The translations under genes and the position numbers were made by a program. The notes under the pieces are model-generated. The model was not told the DNA's origin. It made no database searches and worked only from the letters and a program-made list of their open reading frames with translations. Shown here in pieces: positions 23,782 through 34,944 of a DNA stretch of 64,000 bases (positions are counted from its first letter, which is position 1; every line of letters starts with the position of its first letter). Source of the stretch: Haliclystus octoradiatus (Eukaryota; Cnidaria; Staurozoa; Stauromedusae; Haliclystidae); assembly GCA_916610825.1 (NCBI GenBank), contig OU744452.1:14178110-14242109 (forward strand), read 5' to 3'.

Positions 23782-24191
23782 ACTTTTGCACGAAAGAATA
23801 AGTTCTGGTCCAAGCGAAAGGAACTTCCCTCATGTAAGAATAATGCTTTGTGAAGATAACCAGTAATTTCCATTTCCCTTAATGCATATTATAGAACTTT
23901 GTGACTTTTGCTACTGATATATTTTATTTCATTTGAAGGTATAACCCGAGCGAAAATCATTAATCAAGCCTTGAAGCTTCCTGTTATTATAAATGGATTT
24001 TTGAATTATTCTACCATTGGTGAGTTTTATATTACTTTGGACTAATAGTGCGACACATTCTGTCAGCAGATCTTACTTTCAATTTGTTTTCCTTTCAAGG
24101 CCAATTATTTGGTTTTAATCTGATGGATTCGGAAAGATTGTGTGATGAAGCGAAAGACTTTACGTGGCTGACATTTACTGTGAATTCCTAG
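23782..24191 (+). CDS. Three phase-consistent exons, 3' end of an unrecognised gene
   Basis: Exons 23,782-23,833, 23,939-24,019 and 24,100-24,191 have good acceptors (CTGTTTCAG, ATTTGAAG, CTTTCAAG) and donors (GTAAGA, GTGAGT). Phases fit throughout (1 and 1), and the introns are short (105 and 80 bp). They encode about 74 residues ending at TAG: ARKNKFWSKRKELPSC, then ITRAKIINQALKLPVIINGF, then QLFGFNLMDSERLCDE and a C-terminal FTVNS. No known domain is recognised. The upstream exon, which must end in phase 0, was not found. A donor-like GATCG/GTAAG at 23,690 does not give an open frame in the right phase. It could be a decayed gene or the end of a real small gene. Confidence 0.4.
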
Positions 24192-24199
24192 CACGAAAC

Positions 24200-24690
24200 A
24201 TTGAGAATACAGAGTTTAAATGACTTTATGTGATATCATTTTGTTGCCTATATTGCAGCAAATTTGTCTGATTAGTTCTATAGTTCATATTTCTTTACGC
24301 CTGGTTTCAATTCTATATGGATTCAGGATAAATGGCATGATGAAAGTAAAAGTTGGTATGCGACAGAGGTTTAAACCATGGATATACTGGCATAATTAAT
24401 AATTATTTATTGAGCATATAGAAGTTAAATAACGTTGATCTGATACCAATTTGTTAAATATAGTGCAGCATGTTTCTGATACTGATTAGTAGTTCTACTT
24501 TATCTTTCATCTCATCTTTGGAACATTAAAGTTGCTTATGTAATAGATTCTGAATACTTTTAACGCTACTTTGAATTAATGTTCTACTATCCAACCATCG
24601 TTTTTGTAGACATATATGCATGCAAAGCCGAATCCAATAATGATTTTATTATTATTTCAAAATTTCTAAAGCAAAGTTGTGCAATATTTA
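24200..24690. other. No gene seen
   Basis: Anonymous AT-rich DNA between the three-exon model and the 3' end of the retroelement on the minus strand. Confidence 0.4.
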
Positions 24691-24697
24691 TTAATAG

Positions 24698-27600
24698 TTA
24701 CACAATACTGGATGCTGCATTGACAAGCTGCAGATCACCAAGGACACCGTCTGGGATTTGATGTTTGCTTGAGCGTGGACCTTGGATGAAGATGATAGTG
24801 GTGCGGAAGCAGATTTTGCGCTTTACCCGTGCAGAAGCTTCACCAAAATGTAGATCATGTTTTTCAGAGATCATGTCACTCAGTCGTCTGTAGAATTGAT
24901 GGGCTTCTCTACTCATTCCACCATTTGTTGTAAAGAATAAAGGGTGAATAACCCATATTCTTGGTTAAGGAATCTTTCGTTGTATTTTCTTTTCTTGATC
25001 TACTCCATTGACTTTATAGATGATTTTAGGGTCTGGTTTCGGTAGCTAGGAGCGAAAGGATAGAAAATCCTAACATCCATGAATGCTCTTTGCAACCTCT
25101 GCCAGAAACCCTGGGCACAAATGTCAGCACGTAGCTCGTTCGTACTTGATGGAGTTGTTTGAAGAGCTGGCTCTTTTCGCAAATCTTTGCAAACTGTAGA
25201 GAGAAGGTCAGCCGTTACGTTAACTAGCTCATTGTGCCTCAACAACACAAAAACCACCAACTTTGCACTATAGCGCGTGATCTACGTTGAACTTAGCATG
25301 GCAAATACATTCATCTGTGAGTCTTTGTAGTTTCCAGCCATAACGAAGAGCAATGGCATCAAAGAATTCTCTTTTTGTGAGGTTGAAGTTCTCAGGTTTA
25401 AGTGGTAAGGATGATAGCCATATCGAGGCTCCATCTGATCTTGCTATATCATTTTGCCTTCAATTGAATTGGTGTCATGGCTATTCGCAGAACTTCAAGA
25501 AGATCGTTATGATATGCTAATTTAGAATTAGAAAATTATTCTTCTGATATAATATGTTCTATTCAATTATTTGATTCATTTTTATCATTTTCTGTTATGA
25601 TTTTACGTGCTAAATTGTTACTAAATTTCTTTGATGTCGAAATGATGCGAAATCAATATCAGCAATTCTTGAAATGTTCAAGATACCCAATCCCCCAAGT
25701 TTGACAGATAATTATAGTAAGTCCATTTCTGCGTCACTACACTGTCTATTCTCACATATTGCTGGTATAACCTTATTTCTAATAATGTTTTCCACTGGTT
25801 TTAAGTAATTAACTATTGCAGGTATAGTGTGAAGCGTAAAGTTAAACTTGTGCCTGTATCCAGCATTAAACGCACAGTATGCTGCCTGAGGATGAAACTT
25901 AGCAATCTCAGCTAACAAGTTGAGCTCTTTAATCCAAGTACAAACTAAAGATTCTACAATTCTACATATTCTTGTTTGAATACGGACTGCCAATCACTGC
26001 ACCGAGATGCCATTTTCCGTCTGCGGTTATATTGATTCCAGTTCCCGCAAACTTTTTCAGCAGGCTCAATTTTTTCAATCAGTCAGCCTCAATTTTTGGA
26101 TTTTCTCAATCAGGCTCAATCAGCCAAGATTTGACTGCTTTTGGAAAATATCCAATCTTTGGGCCATAGTTTGTTAAGCTCTGCCACCAATGAAGGATGT
26201 CCTCGAGTTTTCCAGCTCAGCTCAAGTCGTCCGCATATGCCACATGCTTTGTCTCATGCACTGACAAAGCATTTAACATAAGGATGCACCCCAGAGCATA
26301 AATGGACATAGCTGTTGGATCACGTTGTGTAGTTCCTTCTTGTGATGATATTTCTATCCCGCCTGATACAAATAGGCATGCATGTTGGTTATATGAGTTG
26401 ATTACATACGATGCAATGATTGGGCATATGATGCAGAATTTGTGTAACATAACATTTCGGTTGATGCGGTTAAAAGCATTATCCGTGTCGACAAGTAAGA
26501 CTGCATCACATTCATTGTCATCAAAGATTGTGCACATTGCATGGATAACAGCCTCGCAGCCACCACTCTGGCCAGCACATAGTTGAAGGTCTCCTGCACT
26601 GCTAATAATGTCGTCCTTAAATGTCTTAGTTACTGCACGACCCATTATTCTACGTAATACCTCTCCAACCCCAATTGGTCGCAAACCTGGGTTCTTGTTC
26701 AAAGAGATCAGCTTGCTTGCCAGGAATGCCTCAAAGGAGCCATCGGCCCCACAATATCTAATTAAACAAAGCTTCCTATTAATTGCTGCTATATAATTGC
26801 ATAAATCGGTGCTATGATTTCCAAATGATGATGATGTTAAAATCCTACGCCAACCATCGGAGTCAAGACTTGAAGGTCCTGAAGCACATTTAGCCTCGCG
26901 TGCCATTTTTTGTATCAGCAGGCCATCAATTGACTCGTAGGAATATGCACCGTAAGAGGATTCTGGGCCTTGAGTAAATCTGTGAATCTAGTTTCACCTG
27001 CCGGGTGATTTTCCTCAAGCAGGCTGATGTTCTCATCGTTAATGGTCAATATTCCACTAGATTCGCAATCAGATAGTAAGCGTAGAGCAGGGTTCACTTC
27101 TTGCTAGCATAAAATCATTGAACTTTTTTGCTAAATCTTTGATGTTATTGCCACAATGATTTTGATGGATCAATTTGGATTGTACGTATATCTTACTTCT
27201 CTTACCAATGTGTCAAAATCACGAGTCTTCAAAAGTTGTAGGCGCTTTTCTAATTGATGAGAATGCTCTTTTGACTTCGACTGTTTACTCAATTTCTGAA
27301 GTAATATAGAAGGTATTATCATCAAAGCTTTCAATACTATCCCTTTGAATGGGGAGTCATTGACCCAGTAATAAACCAGGCGAGTACATTCATCAATGTA
27401 TGCTTTACCTGCCTTAACAGAGGGTAGCATAAAAAGGTTTCGTTTCGTTTTTCGGTTAATATCATAAAAACTCAAAGAACCCCATACGAATAATGAACAG
27501 TTCTGTGCTGGCTGGCTACAGATGCCGTTATCTTGATCTACATTATTTAATATGGCGTCTATAGTAGGACCTGAGGGTGATTGATTATCTAGATTTGAAA

Positions 27601-27700
27601 GCGGTTGAATTGTGTTATGCTGCTGACATTTACGATGATGCTGTTTAGACCTCGTTCGCTTTAAAAACGTTTACTGCATCCTGCGCATGAAAATAATCTA
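24698..27700 (-). mobile_element. Decayed non-LTR-type retroelement with zinc-finger relic, RT and nuclease-like C-terminus
   Basis: Read on the minus strand the order is: a C2H2-like finger relic (CAGCSKRF near 27,690, then HHRKC after a frameshift), an N-terminal module (27,475-27,170, FMLPSVKAGKAYIDE), reverse transcriptase (26,906-26,217), a GPKIGYFPKAVKSWLI segment near 26,160, and a C-terminal part with ADICAQGFWQRLQRAFMDVR (about 25,130-25,070). The final piece is at 24,916-24,698. The order finger, RT, nuclease-like end recalls R2/R4/NeSL-group elements, which use a restriction-like nuclease. That placement is inference. Many stops and frameshifts show it is dead. Confidence 0.75.
26217..26906 (-). 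pseudogene. Reverse transcriptase domain of the 24.7-27.7 kb retroelement
   Basis: The longest surviving frame of the element, 229 codons. It contains GLRPIGVGEVLRRIMGRAV, GDLQLCAGQSGGCEAVIHAM, the first catalytic aspartate region AVLLVDTDNAFNRINR, EGTTQRDPTAM and the catalytic AYADD. In the family the fourth motif usually reads EGTTQGDP, so Arg here replaces the expected Gly. The frame continues with changed phase on both sides. Similar proteins are often annotated in cnidarian and other marine invertebrate genomes (recalled, not searched). Confidence 0.8.
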
Positions 27701-27768
27701 TTAGATATGGCATCCATTGTAATTAAGAGAAGACAAAGCATGATCGCCCAAAGTATGAAGAACACTTT

Positions 27769-27924
27769 TCAAATATCATATGCATTTGCAATTTTTTTCA
27801 AGTGATCTTCCCACTTAGGAATCAAATTTAATTCCTCCAATAAGCAATAAATCTTGCCACAATCTTTGTTGACTAATTCCAGAAATAGCTTATCTTTTGC
27901 CCAATTATTGTATTTAAAGGGCAT
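27769..27924 (-). CDS. Small open frame, 51 residues, unrecognised
   Basis: ATG at 27,924 to TGA at 27,769. It encodes MPFKYNNWAKDKLFLELVNK and then DCGKIYCLLEELNLIPKWED, ending in IANAYDI. The composition is protein-like and helical. It lies just upstream of the finger relic of the retroelement and on the same strand, so it may be part of that element's 5' region or an old gene fragment. No domain recognised. Confidence 0.2.
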   Translation of the reverse strand: MPFKYNNWAKDKLFLELVNKDCGKIYCLLEELNLIPKWEDHLKKIANAYDI

Positions 27925-27929
27925 TAAAA

Positions 27930-29270
27930 TCTATGTAATAACCTTAATAAAGCCATAACGTATTAATATGTATATTGGTACCAAAAGCGAGGTAATCTGA
28001 AAGTTTGAATAAATATTAATAAAGAATTAAAATCTGAGGGAGTCGGCAATAATTTTTGGATAATGCTTCAGGAAGTTAAATCCAACAGTAACAGCTAGAA
28101 TATATGAACATTTACCTTACCCATAAACTATGAACTATAAACATTAAACCATAAATTATTATAGACTAGCCATAATGCTATTTTACATTTTCAATTCGGA
28201 CACAGACATTTTTACTTGTCCGCCATCTCTCATTGATTTTCATTGATGATTACCAATTAATTGCTAAATTATGAATCCAAATATTAGAACTTGAAAACTA
28301 TGATAAAATGTAGACCTCATCAATAAAAAACATTTCAAGATATACAATCATGATTTTAAATAGCTGTACAATTAACTTACTTCACTTACATTCGTTCTTA
28401 TAGTTTCAAGTTCCATTGTTTGGGAATAATAAATCAGCAAGTTAAAAACGTCTCTTCTCTTTCTGATAATATTTCCTCTGCCCCTATATTTTACTTATGA
28501 TTTGCTTTCGAATTTTGAAAAAGATCATAAAAAATCATTCAAAAATGTTTGTTGTTATGCTTACGTTAACTCAACCACACTGTGCTTGGGTACTGAGGAA
28601 TGGGATACTGATTTTCATTGGACCGAAAGAAATATGCCAACAAAATCAATATATCCAATCAAAAGGCCTGATAAGTTTTGTAATTATAATAATGTATATT
28701 ATAGTTAATTTTACTTTTGTATAATAAGGCCTGTACTTATTAATTATTTCTTATTACTTATTTCTACCTCATATTGAATAATAAAAATAGAAATTGGGGG
28801 AAAAGGTCAATGCCTTAGCCTATCTTGGCTATCTATGCTGCGAAACACTAAGCACATTGTAAGGTTGTATCATAGCCTTAGACATGAATATGCTGTAAAA
28901 AACCGTAAAAATAATAAGGTGAAAATTCCATTATACAGGATAGAAATCATACCAGATCAGTATTGCGCCACAAGACTAAAACTTATACCGAATTTATTGT
29001 TGGAATATATATCAATAACATCGGATTCGACGGTTACATTACGACGCTTACGGCATCAAATACATACCGGATCAAATATTACCCAACGTTCGTAGCAGAG
29101 TTGATATTGCTCGGCTATAGAGAAACTCTGTCAACTCTGGCATACCAAGTTACTATGGTATAGGGTAATTTGAATACCTAACCGGTACAAAAATCACTTC
29201 GATTGGATAGCTATCCAGTAAAGTGGAATCCCAGCCTATAAGAAAGATCTAGATTTGCAGTTATTCATAT
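27930..29270. other. Gene-poor interval
   Basis: Short overlapping frames on the plus strand show no recognisable content. The segment at about 28,955-29,165 shares short blocks with about 11,625, so it is at least partly an old repeat. Confidence 0.35.
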
Positions 29271-29276
29271 TAGCTA

Positions 29277-30229
29277 AAGCCCAGGTCAAATGAAGCCAAC
29301 ATTTAGCGAGCTTTTTCACAACATCGATGATGTGAAAATGCTGGTTTCATTTGGCCACCCCAGCCAGCATTTTGCCAGCATTTCCACAACATTGAGCGAA
29401 ATTTTTATCAAATGCTGACAAAATATTGGCTTCATTTGGCCACCCCAGCTAGCATTTGGCCAGCATTTTCACAATAATGCGATCGATGTTGTGAAAAAGC
29501 TGGCAAAATGTTGGCTTCATTTGGCCAACCCAGCCAACAAATTTCAACAAATTTCGGTGTTGGATTTTGTTGGCTGGCCACTTTGAAGATGATCAAAAAA
29601 TTGGCCAACATTCTATTGTTCTCTTCGATGTTGTGAAAATGCTTGCTTCATTTGGCCACCCCAGCCAGCATTTTCACAACATTGGACATATCGAAATTCA
29701 AAGAATGAAAAAGCGTCTCTACTATTGGTCGATGATCACGTAATGATTTTAGTTGATCATGTAATGACTACAGTTTGGCGAGAAAGCCTTGCCATGAAAA
29801 TTTTGATTTATCATTTTCATATCATATCATTTATCAAGTGATTTTAATATTTCTGCGATGGAAGACACAACTACGACATTCATACCCATTAAAGTGACAA
29901 TGAAAGTACATACGATTCAGAGACTGATTATTGAATCATAGTTGATTAAATGTAGTGAGGTTTAATTTAAAATTTCCCACGAAGTAGAGCAAAGAAGGAA
30001 ACCAAAATGAAAGATATTATTTGAACGAGAATAATTTGAATAAATATAAATTTTAATCGAATGACGTCGAAGATGATTTCCCTTTTCAGAAATTTCTTTC
30101 CTGCTCCGGATGTTGTGAAAATTCTGGCTTCATCTGGCCACCCCAGCCAGCATCTTGCAGCATTTTCACAACCTCGATGCGAAATTTTATCAAATGTTGT
30201 GAAAATGTTGGGTTCATTTGGCCGGGGCT
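29277..30229. mobile_element. Inverted-ended element built of TTCATTTGGCCAACC-type repeats
   Basis: The outer ends (AAGCCCAGGTCAAATGAAGC and the inverse of TTCATTTGGCCGGGGCTT) are imperfect inverted repeats. Internally the block CTTCATTTGGCCACCCCAGC followed by CAGCATTTTCACAAC recurs at least five times (about 29,340, 29,430, 29,515, 29,645, 30,120) in diverged form. The motif and its complement both occur, so the element is strongly self-complementary. No coding frame. It directly abuts the family A element at 30,229. Confidence 0.65.
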
Positions 30230-30907
30230 TACACTGTATATCCCGGATATTGGAAGATTGCTTCTTTAGATAGAGAAAAATTTTCCATTCGTACATGATC
30301 TAAATGATGTTTTCACTTTGCGCGATCATTTCTCCTTCAAAAATGCAGTCAAAGTGACGATTTTGGGTTAATTTTGTGTCTCACTCTTTTTTCTCTAAGC
30401 ATAGTCGGCATATGCGTAATTGCGTATTAAAAATAGTCACACACCTTCAATAACCAGCAGCGATAACCTTCTTAGACGAAGTGGTAAAGAGGTGCTAATC
30501 GCGTGAGCACTTGAGTGAAAAAAATCCAAAACTAAAAGCTTTTGACTTTAGAGGCTTATTACATCTTTTCCTGGATCCCGTCTATTGATCAAATATAGTT
30601 CACAATCTTGCGCTGATCGTTGAAAAAATCATTCCGAAATCAGATTGCCATTTGGTTCAGCTGTTTTTTATTTAGAGAAAGTTAAGTAAAATGTTTAGTG
30701 TTTTTTCCGGTGTAAACCCTCTTGTGGAAAATAAGTGGGTAATTCCTGTTCGAGGAAAAAGAGTGAGACAAAAAATCGTAACTTTGATTGCATTTTTGAG
30801 GGGGAAATGCTTGTGCAAAGTAAAAATACAAGAAGAACATGTACCAATCGCAAAATTTGCTCTATCTAAAGAAGCAATCTCCCAATATCCGCAATTTACA
30901 CTTTAAG
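30229..30907. mobile_element. Family A element with about 200-bp inverted arms
   Basis: The left arm (from TTACACTGTATATCCCGGAT, about 30,229-30,430) and right arm (about 30,690-30,907) are inverted copies. Shared blocks are GGATATTGG(A/G)AGATTGCTTC, TTTAGATAGAG, AAAAATGCAGTCAAAG and GTCTCACTCTTTTT. The middle (30,470-30,690) matches the inner half of the copy at 15.5-15.7 kb. This looks like a foldback-type or long-TIR non-autonomous element. Confidence 0.75.
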
Positions 30908-31311
30908 AATTCCGCATAGTTTAAAAGATAAAAATCAATTGAGCAGAATCGGATCAGCTCCCATCATGGTGTTAAATGAAACAGCAAAGAGATAATGATG
31001 TCAATAGAAGAAAATTGTTTATTAATGAAAGTAAAAGAAATCAAACAATAATATGGTCAACCACAAATCTTCAACATCAACAATCAATTTGAAAATACTT
31101 TCATTTTTTATTAGTTCGTTTGGATTCACATAAACACTACAACGATTTTACAGCGGTTATACACGTATATAGTGTGTAATTGTATATAAAGTGAAATGTT
31201 TTCAAGGCCTCAATGTATGTTATATCATATGTTAATGTAATGTTATCCGTTATTCTCTTGCCCTTATGCAAAAGTCTCGTACAGCGAGATAGACCGAACC
31301 TTTAAATAGCC

Positions 31312-33250
31312 TCATCATCATCATCATCATATCACGCTTCTCCGTCCCAGGACACTGCGAGGTCAACAATCGTCCGCCATGCTTTTCTTTCTTAGTTATT
31401 GCTTCTATTTGTGTTGAATTTAGTTTATGTTTGAATGTTTTTCCAGGATTGATGTTAGTTTGTCTTCAAAAATTTTTGAGGTATCTGTTTCAGAATTTTC
31501 AAAATATTCGAGGTATTTTTTCAATGATCAAAAAATATTGATGTAAACCCACGGAGTTCTAATCAATTTTCAAATATGCTTCGATAAAAAAAATATTTGG
31601 GGTATACATTTTGGCCTGAATAAAATGTTTTAGGTATCAATTTTGGAAAAACAAATTTTTGAAAGAAAACATTCTGAGTTAAAATTGGTACCCCCCCCCC
31701 CTCGTTCCTGAAATTTTTATGTTACCCCCAACCCCCGGTTTTTTTTCTATTTTCTATTAAAGGGGCAAAATTGACCGGCGACCGCTGCGAGTACAAGTTG
31801 AATTTATGCTTAGCGTAATTCAACCGTCTCGCTTTGAAACAATTGTTATACGCAGGCCTAACTTGTAATGAACAATGAACATTGTGTTATAACAATAAGC
31901 GTGCACGTGATCCTAAGTGCGTGGCGCCTGCCGGTCATTTTTGCTCCTTTAATGTCAGTGTCCAGCATGCTTCCTAGGTATTTGCATTTTATTCGTCATT
32001 ACCTTATCTTTTATCTTTCTCTCTTTTAATTTTATATTTTGCTTTTTTGTGTCATTTACTTGTAGATTTATATTTTTTGCACATAGTTGGTATTTCTTCT
32101 CTTATTGTTTTTAATTCTTGATGACTATTTGTAATATAGCTTATATCATCAGAATATTGCTGGTACATTCAAATTCTGTTCTTTCTTTTCAATGGTATAT
32201 GTGTGATCGTGTCAATATATGATGAATTAACTATATTTTTAGTTGTATACTTAATGCATTGGATAAATAAATTCTAAATAACGAGGGAATGAGACACTCA
32301 CCTTGTGGTACACCTATATTACTAACTATATTATTTCCTGTATTGTTATCTATTTTTACTTTCAAAACTACATTTTCTACATATTTTAATGCTTGGATGT
32401 TTAGTCTTTCATGAGGTGTCTTGTATTTCATTTTAAGCCATCTTATGTTAAGCTTAGTTTTTACTAGCCTGTGATCTGTATATGTTTCTATTCAACTATA
32501 TGATCTTTAATTTTCAATAAATTTTTATGTTTAACTTTCATATGATGTAGTCTATCTGATTTCGATATTGATTGTTTCTTCAATTTCCGTTTTTATCATT
32601 ATGATGTTCTTTCCTTATGGGCACTTCCCAGGTTGTTCTACGAGCCATTTTATTTGGGAATATGGTATTGCAAAGCAGTATGCCATTTCTGTGAGTGATC
32701 TTCCATTTGAGTTCATCACCCCTTTCCATACCTTACAATTACTTGTGGGAATTATTCTGTGATTAGCCCAGATTTTGTATATTGATTTCCCCTGTAATAC
32801 AAATATATCTACTGTTACATTCTTTATTGCACTTTCTATTTGTTTATAAAAATCTTCTTCTATTTTAGGATTTTTCTCACTAGCAACTAAGGTTGGTGCA
32901 TATGTGGAAATGAAAATTATTTTTCTATTATTAGATTTTTTATTAATTACTATTTTATTTAAATTAACAGTTGCTCTACATATTTTACTGGATATTGTTT
33001 TGTATTCTACTTTTAATCCCTTTTCTACAACAATACCAACACAATAATGTCGATTTTCCTGTTTTCCAGTGTGAAATACTTCGTATCTTTCCTCATTGTC
33101 ACTTGTTTTTATATCAAATATTCTTTCTTCTTCTTTAAATAGCCTAAATAGCGGAACGTTTAAATCTATTGATATAGCCTCGTTTCAAACTGTAGAAATA
33201 TGTACTGGACGTTCATTTGATCTAGATAAATATCTCAAAACATATATCAT
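31312..33250 (-). mobile_element. Decayed endonuclease/RT LINE (RTE-like), interrupted by a MITE
   Basis: Minus-strand scraps in the right order: endonuclease (about 33,180-32,800, with GKQENRHYCVG, IIFISTYAPT), reverse transcriptase (32,431-32,231, VSNIGVPQGECLIPSLF), thumb (about 31,985-31,953, KYLGSMLDTD), and C-terminus (about 31,400-31,330, WRTIVDLAVSWDGEA) followed by a (TGA)n tail at 31,313-31,328. Many stops. The thumb sequence is cut exactly where the TTAA MITE begins at 31,952. Assignment to the RTE-like group comes from the APE endonuclease plus the ATG-repeat tail, and is tentative. Confidence 0.75.
31757..31952 (-). mobile_element. TTAA-ended MITE, uninterrupted copy
   Basis: About 196 bp with ends TTAAAGGGGCAAAATTGACC and the inverse of GGTCATTTTTGCTCCTTTAA. 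Read on the minus strand it aligns end to end with the two flanks of the insertion in the copy at 22,245-23,154, so it shows the empty site (GGTTGAATTACGCTAAGC). It sits inside the thumb codons of the LINE. Confidence 0.85.
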
Positions 33251-33259
33251 TTTCTGCAT

Positions 33260-34940
33260 GTTTTAGATCATAATTAAAAATTTTAGTCAATTATTATTAA
33301 CTATAAATAGTGAAACATCATCTCAAATATCTTATTAAACTATTATTTTTGTCATCTGTTTTCTGTTGTAACTGAAAAACCACAATTGAAATCATATCTA
33401 ACAATATCATTATTGTTAAAAGTTTAAAAAAGCACTTGCTGCGAATCTCTAATTTCACTCCTGTTGTAGCTAGTTGAAAGAAGAGTTGGGTAAAACTACC
33501 TGCTTCTCTAAATAATAGTAGAAATTGTACTAAATGATGGGTTAAAATAAATCTCCTCCGTGGTGGTGAGAATTGTTTGGACGCTAGCTTTCATCTTTTG
33601 CTTGTGGTTGTATCGTACCAGCTCTACTACAATGTGTTGTTATAGAAACGCTAACAACATTGGCACGAGGCTGAATTGCCAATTGATGAAAATAAGATAA
33701 AAAAAATGCCAAAAGTATGAAACCGACCAATGATCAGTCGATATTTATGTATAGATAAATACAAGCGCGCGCGACATGTAATTTTTATCTTTCATGAATA
33801 CAAAATTTAAAACAGCGAACGAAAAAATATCGACATGATTTCGACGCGCTCAGCACCAATAATAAATTGTATAGCTTTGCCCTATTAACAATCCATAGGT
33901 AATCATATAGGAGTAGGTGTTTTTTGAACAATGATTAGTAGAAAGTAGAACTGTTCTATGCGGCTGGAACACGCTTGTAGTCTTTGATGAAAATCGTGAA
34001 GTCATGAAATATACATAGGGCTCCCTGTGTGCCTGGTGAGAAATGTCACCGTACTAAAGCGAGTTCTTCAACTGACGTAAAAACGATCGCCTTGTTACAT
34101 CTGAAGCGTAGAGTATCCCTGTCGAGTTTATTAATCATTGTTATCATTATCATAAGGGATTTAATGAATAATTGGATACTAGATTAAATCTTTAATTTGG
34201 CATGTTTTTATATACATTCTATGAATGAATAACAAATTATTTCGTTGATACATCTGGAGAATTACTTAGCAGAAGTGGAGGCGTCCCCGACCGATGTGTT
34301 TTGAGAGACAAACAAATATGAAGAAAAACGCCGTCGTTTACACTTAAGCCGATTTCACAAACGTTTTAGCAGTTATTATACTTCATTAACTTACACCTTT
34401 ATTACACTTGTTAATGTTTATCAAAGACTTTATGATTTATACATATTACCGTTCTATCCAATTATATCAGTTGATAAGCTCAGATCGTTACGGGAAAACT
34501 CATTACTTGTATAATAAACTAAAAGAATAATGTTGAGTAAAGTTTGGTGGTGACCGCTGTGATATTCGATGCATGGTTGTTACTCTCATTGGGCGACATT
34601 ACATTGCCATGAGAATTAAGTAAACGATATTTGCATTATACTCGATGATAGTAAAGTCTTAAAAGGATTTTCTCTCGCTTGGATATAAATCAACATTACA
34701 CATTATCATAACTTATTTCTCCTGTATTTTCATGGCGTTGTTATTGAAAAACAGTGATACAAGATCTCGACGATTTACTGTGCAGAAGGTCAACACAATC
34801 CGAGAAGATACATAAATATTTTTTCATGGTTATATCTATTCTAATTTTATAATAAACTTATCTGTATCCTTCTCATTTATATCTAATATCCAAGACATAA
34901 AAAACTCGAAAAAATTGAATTTATTTGACAAGCTGGCACA
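33260..34940. other. 5' flank of the Kv1 gene; no other gene seen
   Basis: AT-rich. No recognisable frame, and no clear TATA or initiator could be assigned. The Kv1 promoter or upstream untranslated exons may lie here but cannot be placed from sequence alone. Confidence 0.35.
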
Positions 34941-34944
34941 TATA

